From Gammaproteobacteria bacterium (GTDB lineage: Bacteria > Pseudomonadota > Gammaproteobacteria > Chromatiales > Chromatiaceae), in NCBI GenBank assembly GCA_019136395.1, contig JAGVUH010000226.1, forward strand, positions 1 to 8,581: a stretch of 8,581 nucleotides of DNA. Direction: 5' to 3'. Below the pieces are notes generated by a model, which saw only the letters and a list, made by a program, of their open reading frames with translations, made no database searches and was not told the origin of the DNA. A program made the translations under genes and the position numbers. Positions 5,904-8,581 of the stretch are shown piece by piece. Within the stretch, counting starts at the first letter, position 1, and the number at the start of each line of letters is the position of its first letter.

Positions 5904-7583
5904 TCAGCCGCGACCGGCCTCTTCCATCTGCTGCTTGAGGATGTCGCCGAGGGTGCCGGTGCTCGCCTGAGCCTCGCGGGCGTAGCCCTTGATGGCGGCG
6001 GATTCCTCGTCGTGATCCTTGGCCTTGATGGACAGGGAGATGGTGCGGTTCTTGCGATCGACGCCGAGGAACTTGGCCTCGATGGCCTCGCCGGACTTGA
6101 GCACGGCGCGGGCATCCTCCACGCGGTCGCGGGAGATCTCGGAGGCGCGCAGATAGCCCTCCACGCCATCGCCCAGGGCCACGGTCGCGCCCTTGGCATC
6201 CACCTCGGTGATGGTGCCGTGGACCACGCTGCCCTTCTCATGGGCGGCGACGAAGGCCGAGAAGGGATCCTTGTCGAGCTGCTTGACGCCCAGGGAGATG
6301 CGCTCCCGTTCGGGGTCGACGGACAGGACCACGGTCTCCAGCTCGTCGCCCTTCTGGTAACGGCGCAGGGCATTCTCGCCACCCTCGTCCCAGGAGATGT
6401 CGGAGAGATGGACCAGACCGTCGATGCCGCCCTCCAGGCCGATGAAGATACCGAAGTCGGTGATGGACTTGATCTTGCCGCTGACGTGATCACCCTTCTT
6501 GTGGTTGAGGGCGAACTCGTCCCAGGGATTCATGACGCACTGCTTGATGCCCAGGGAGATGCGGCGGCGCTCCTCGTCGATGTCGAGGACCATGACCTCC
6601 ACCTCGTCGCCCAGGGAGACGACCTTGGAGGGATGGACGTTCTTGTTGGTCCAGTCCATCTCGGAGACGTGGACCAGGCCCTCGACGCCCTCCTCGATCT
6701 CGACGAAGCAGCCGTAGTCGGCGATGTTGGTGACCTTGCCGAAGACCCGGGTGCCCTCGGGATAGCGGCGGGAGATGTTGACCCAGGGGTCCTCGCCCAT
6801 CTGCTTGAGGCCCAGGGAGACGCGCTGGCGGTCGCGGTCGAACTTGAGCACCTTGACGTTGATCTCATCGCCGATTTCCACCACCTCGGAGGGGTGCTTG
6901 ACCCGGCGCCAGGCCATGTCGGTGATGTGCAGCAGGCCGTCGATGCCACCCAGGTCGAGGAAGGCGCCGTAGTCGGTCAGGTTCTTGACCACGCCCTTGA
7001 CCTCCATGCCCTCCTCCAGCTTCTCCAGCAGGGCCTCGCGCTCGGCGCTGTACTCGTCCTCCACCACGGCGCGGCGGGAGACGACCACGTTGTTGCGCTT
7101 GCGGTCCAGCTTGATGACCTTGAACTCGAGCTCCTTGCCTTCCAGGTAGGTGGTGTCGCGCACCGGCCGCACGTCGACCAGGGAGCCCGGCAGGAAGGCG
7201 CGGACGCTGCCCAACTCGACGGTGAAGCCACCCTTGACCTTGCCGTTGATGATGCCCTTGACGGCCTCGCCGGCCTCGAAGGCCTTGTCCAGGAATTCCC
7301 AGGCGGCGTGACGCTTGGCCTTTTCGCGCGAGAGGCGGGTGGAGCCGGAGCCGTCCTCGACGGCATCCAGGGCCACCTGCACCTGATCGCCCACGGCGAC
7401 CTCGAGGGTGCCGTCGAGATCGACGAATTGGGAACGGGGGATGACCCCTTCGGACTTCAGGCCGGCATTGACCACCACCACTTCCGAGGTGATGGCCACC
7501 ACGGTCCCGGTGACGATGGTCCCCGGCTGCAACTGGGTGACGGCAAGGCTTTGTTCAAAGAGTTCGGCGAAGCTTTCGCTCAT
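5904..7583 (-). CDS. rpsA: 30S ribosomal protein S1
   Basis: A 559-residue protein, close to the E. coli S1 length (557). S1 binds the 30S subunit and captures and unfolds mRNA for initiation. It begins [13 protein letters not shown], typical of proteobacterial S1. Six S1 (OB-fold) domains follow at about residues 21-87, 105-171, 192-260, 277-347, 364-434 and 451-520; domains 3-6 show the canonical pattern VxGxVxxxxxYGxFVxxxxxxxGLxH, as in [20 protein letters not shown] and [20 protein letters not shown], followed by RRRISLG-type strands. The ATG at 7583 is preceded by AGGAAA about ten bases upstream. A 58-base segment separates the start from a terminator-like element, and it contains a strong hairpin (see the leader entries), consistent with the known autoregulation of rpsA by S1 in enterobacteria. 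The usual upstream cmk gene is absent here. Confidence 0.98.
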   Translation of the reverse strand: MSESFAELFEQSLAVTQLQPGTIVTGTVVAITSEVVVVNAGLKSEGVIPRSQFVDLDGTLEVAVGDQVQVALDAVEDGSGSTRLSREKAKRHAAWEFLDKAFEAGEAVKGIINGKVKGGFTVELGSVRAFLPGSLVDVRPVRDTTYLEGKELEFKVIKLDRKRNNVVVSRRAVVEDEYSAEREALLEKLEEGMEVKGVVKNLTDYGAFLDLGGIDGLLHITDMAWRRVKHPSEVVEIGDEINVKVLKFDRDRQRVSLGLKQMGEDPWVNISRRYPEGTRVFGKVTNIADYGCFVEIEEGVEGLVHVSEMDWTNKNVHPSKVVSLGDEVEVMVLDIDEERRRISLGIKQCVMNPWDEFALNHKKGDHVSGKIKSITDFGIFIGLEGGIDGLVHLSDISWDEGGENALRRYQKGDELETVVLSVDPERERISLGVKQLDKDPFSAFVAAHEKGSVVHGTITEVDAKGATVALGDGVEGYLRASEISRDRVEDARAVLKSGEAIEAKFLGVDRKNRTISLSIKAKDHDEESAAIKGYAREAQASTGTLGDILKQQMEEAGRG

Positions 7584-7612
7584 GGGTTAGAGGTTTCCTG
7601 ACGCGGCATCGG

Positions 7613-7632
7613 ATCGGCCGGGTGCGGCCGAT
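7613..7632 (-). promoter_or_regulatory. rpsA 5' leader hairpin
   Basis: A perfect 8-bp inverted repeat, ATCGGCCG (7613-7620) and CGGCCGAT (7625-7632), with a four-base loop. It ends 29 bases before the rpsA ATG. In the minus-strand transcript the loop is CACC. E. coli rpsA has leader hairpins that form the translational operator for S1 itself; an analogous role here is inferred from position only. Confidence 0.5.
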
Positions 7633-7641
7633 GGTTTGGTT

Positions 7642-7664
7642 AAAAAAAGGCCGCCGGGGCGACC
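7642..7664 (-). terminator. Rho-independent terminator-like hairpin upstream of rpsA
   Basis: On the minus strand GGTCGC (7664-7659), loop CCCG, GCGGCC (7654-7649), with one G-U pair, is followed directly by seven Ts (7648-7642). It would end transcripts coming from the kinase side. Lying only 58 bases before the rpsA start, it would also sit inside the rpsA leader if the promoter is further upstream, in which case it could act as an attenuator. Confidence 0.5.
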
Positions 7665-7910
7665 GACTTGCGGCTGGCCCCGCCGCCGGCTGCGTCGATG
7701 CGGCGCTGGGGGAGCCGAAAACTCGCGCGCCCAGGTGGGGCCCGGGCGTCAAGGGGGCAAAGGATGACCGAAAAGACTATCCCAATCAAGCCCTTTTTGG
7801 TTGGCGCCCGGGCCTGAGTGGCGCGGCGCGCCAGGATGGCGGCCCTTGTTCCCGCCCAGGCTGGCCGCGAAGCCCTAAGCCGCTGTATCCATGAGGGGGT
7901 TACTCCCGGG

Positions 7911-8581
7911 TCAGCCCAGGGGCTGCCGCCAGGGCGCGCTGGCGTCGATGACGATGCGGATCTGGTCGTCCAGCTCGGCCAGGTCCCCCTCCGCGGGGTC
8001 AGCGCCCCGCCGGATGGTCTCCTCCAGGATACGGGCGTGGCGCGTGACGCCCTCGGCGCCCGCTTGCCGCGGGCGAGTCCCTCGCGCACCTCAGGGACCA
8101 GGTTGCCGTACCGGGTGGCGAACCGCTGCAGAAAATCCAGGAACATGGCCTCGTTACCGCACAGGGCCTTGGCGGCTTGTTCCCGGTCGAGGCCAGGGAT
8201 ATAGGGAAAGCTGGTTACCGGGGCGGCGACCACCGGGTCCGTTTCGCCCCCGGTACTCCCGGCACCGCCCTCGTCCACGGGCTCAGCCTCGGCCCCGGGC
8301 AAACCCCTGACCACTCCGCCGGCCATGCCCCTGGTACCGCCCCTGGCGCCGCCTTCGTCCAGGGTCACGGCCCCGGCCACGCCCTCGGCAATGCCTCTGG
8401 CCCCGAACCCGGCATTATCCCTTTCCAACTCCACCCCATCGGCCGGGCCCCGCGTCAGCCTGGGCTCCGACCATTGCCGAAGCAGGGCCACCATCAGGTC
8501 GAGGTCGAAGGGCTTGGTCAGGACATCGTCCATGCCCGCCGCCAGGGCCGCCTGGCGATGGGCGTGGAGGGCGTTGGCGGT
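7911..8581 (-). pseudogene. 3' end of hybrid histidine kinase (receiver + Hpt), frameshifted and missing the Hpt histidine
   Basis: The frame is open to the window edge, so the gene starts beyond 8581. It opens with the end of a receiver domain: TANALHAHRQAALAAG, then MDDVLTKPFDLD, whose Lys-Pro pair is the conserved receiver lysine. A Gly/Ala-rich low-complexity linker follows (about 8250-8450). Then comes an Hpt-like helix pair (GLDREQAAKALCGNEAMFLD, then FLQRFATRYGNLVPEVREGL) ending near 8068. Protein-like sequence resumes in another frame at 8066 (QAGAEGVTRHARILEETIRR) and runs to TGA 7911. The frames meet with a -1 step, as from loss of one base (or 3n+1 bases). The expected phospho-accepting HTLKG-type motif is absent from every frame at the junction. 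Frame zero reads on to about 7640 only as shadow sequence. Such kinases normally sit in or at the membrane and pass phosphate His-Asp-His; this one cannot complete that step. Confidence 0.72.
8261..8378 (-). repeat. Imperfect 84-base-spaced repeat in the kinase linker
   Basis: GGCACCGCCCTCGTCCACGG at 8261-8280 recurs as GGCGCCGCCTTCGTCCAGGG at 8345-8364, with similarity continuing to a shared CGGCC. The spacing is 84 bases, or 28 codons, so the protein repeats DEGGA in phase (LDEGGARGG and VDEGGAGST). This suggests in-frame duplication within the Gly/Ala-rich linker between the receiver and Hpt parts. Confidence 0.4.

Larger units (their letters stand above)
7584..7910 (-). other. Gap upstream of rpsA (leader region, no gene)
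   Basis: This 327-base stretch holds no convincing gene. It contains the rpsA leader hairpin (7613-7632), a terminator-like hairpin with T-run (7642-7664), and an AT-richer segment at about 7750-7800. On the minus strand that segment reads TTGATTGGGATAGTC and could hold a promoter, but no clean -35/-10 pair at normal spacing is visible. The frame-zero extension of the broken kinase reads through this region and is not gene-like. Confidence 0.5.

Noticed and set aside
5838..7601. A 587-codon plus-strand ORF covering rpsA
   Set aside because: It is the antisense shadow of rpsA. Its repetitive Asp/Leu/Gly/His composition mirrors the S1 repeats, and the minus-strand product is unmistakably S1.
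7640..7910. Frame-zero extension of the kinase ORF past the frameshift
   Set aside because: After 8066 the frame-zero translation is Arg/Ser/Pro/Trp-rich shadow sequence, while the other frame gives a sensible helical protein ending at 7911.

Overview
The window comes from a high-GC, bacteriochlorophyll-producing gammaproteobacterium, most likely a purple sulfur bacterium (Chromatiales). The evidence is a photosynthesis cluster (a PucC/LhaA-type protein, geranylgeranyl reductase BchP and a PpsR/CrtJ-type regulator) on the same fragment as a gammaproteobacterial-style rpsA-ihfB pair. No species can be named from the sequence.

Left part (1-4575, plus strand). Four genes run in one direction: a PucC-family pigment/light-harvesting assembly protein (31-1545); bchP, which starts one base after that stop (1547-2839); a small three-helix membrane protein of unknown function (2881-3150); and a PpsR/CrtJ-type PAS-PAS-HTH regulator (3421-4575). 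The first two are almost certainly one operon. An upstream gene, possibly bchG, would end in the first 34 bases but cannot be identified. The PpsR gene is odd in two ways. Its first N-terminal domain is cut short, with PpsR-like coding sequence extending upstream of the only usable start into an in-frame stop at 3301. The encoded protein also contains no cysteine, although cysteines carry redox sensing in the studied CrtJ/PpsR proteins.

Right part (4736-8581, minus strand). Reading leftward, this holds the 3' end of a hybrid sensor kinase (receiver domain, Gly/Ala-rich linker, Hpt remnant) that is frameshifted and has lost the phospho-accepting histidine motif; a 327-base gap with a terminator-like hairpin and a second perfect hairpin in the rpsA leader; rpsA (ribosomal protein S1); a short gap with two mutually exclusive hairpins; ihfB (IHF beta); and a DUF2062 membrane protein. 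ppsR and the DUF2062 gene converge across a 160-base gap.

Functionally, the left cluster makes and places phytylated bacteriochlorophyll and carries a likely repressor of that programme. The right cluster is housekeeping (translation, nucleoid architecture) next to decaying signalling DNA. I see no tRNA, rRNA, CRISPR array, transposase or complete mobile element. I did not find a convincing new multi-gene system. The best leads are the truncated cysteine-free PpsR, the broken Hpt kinase, and the RNA structures around rpsA.
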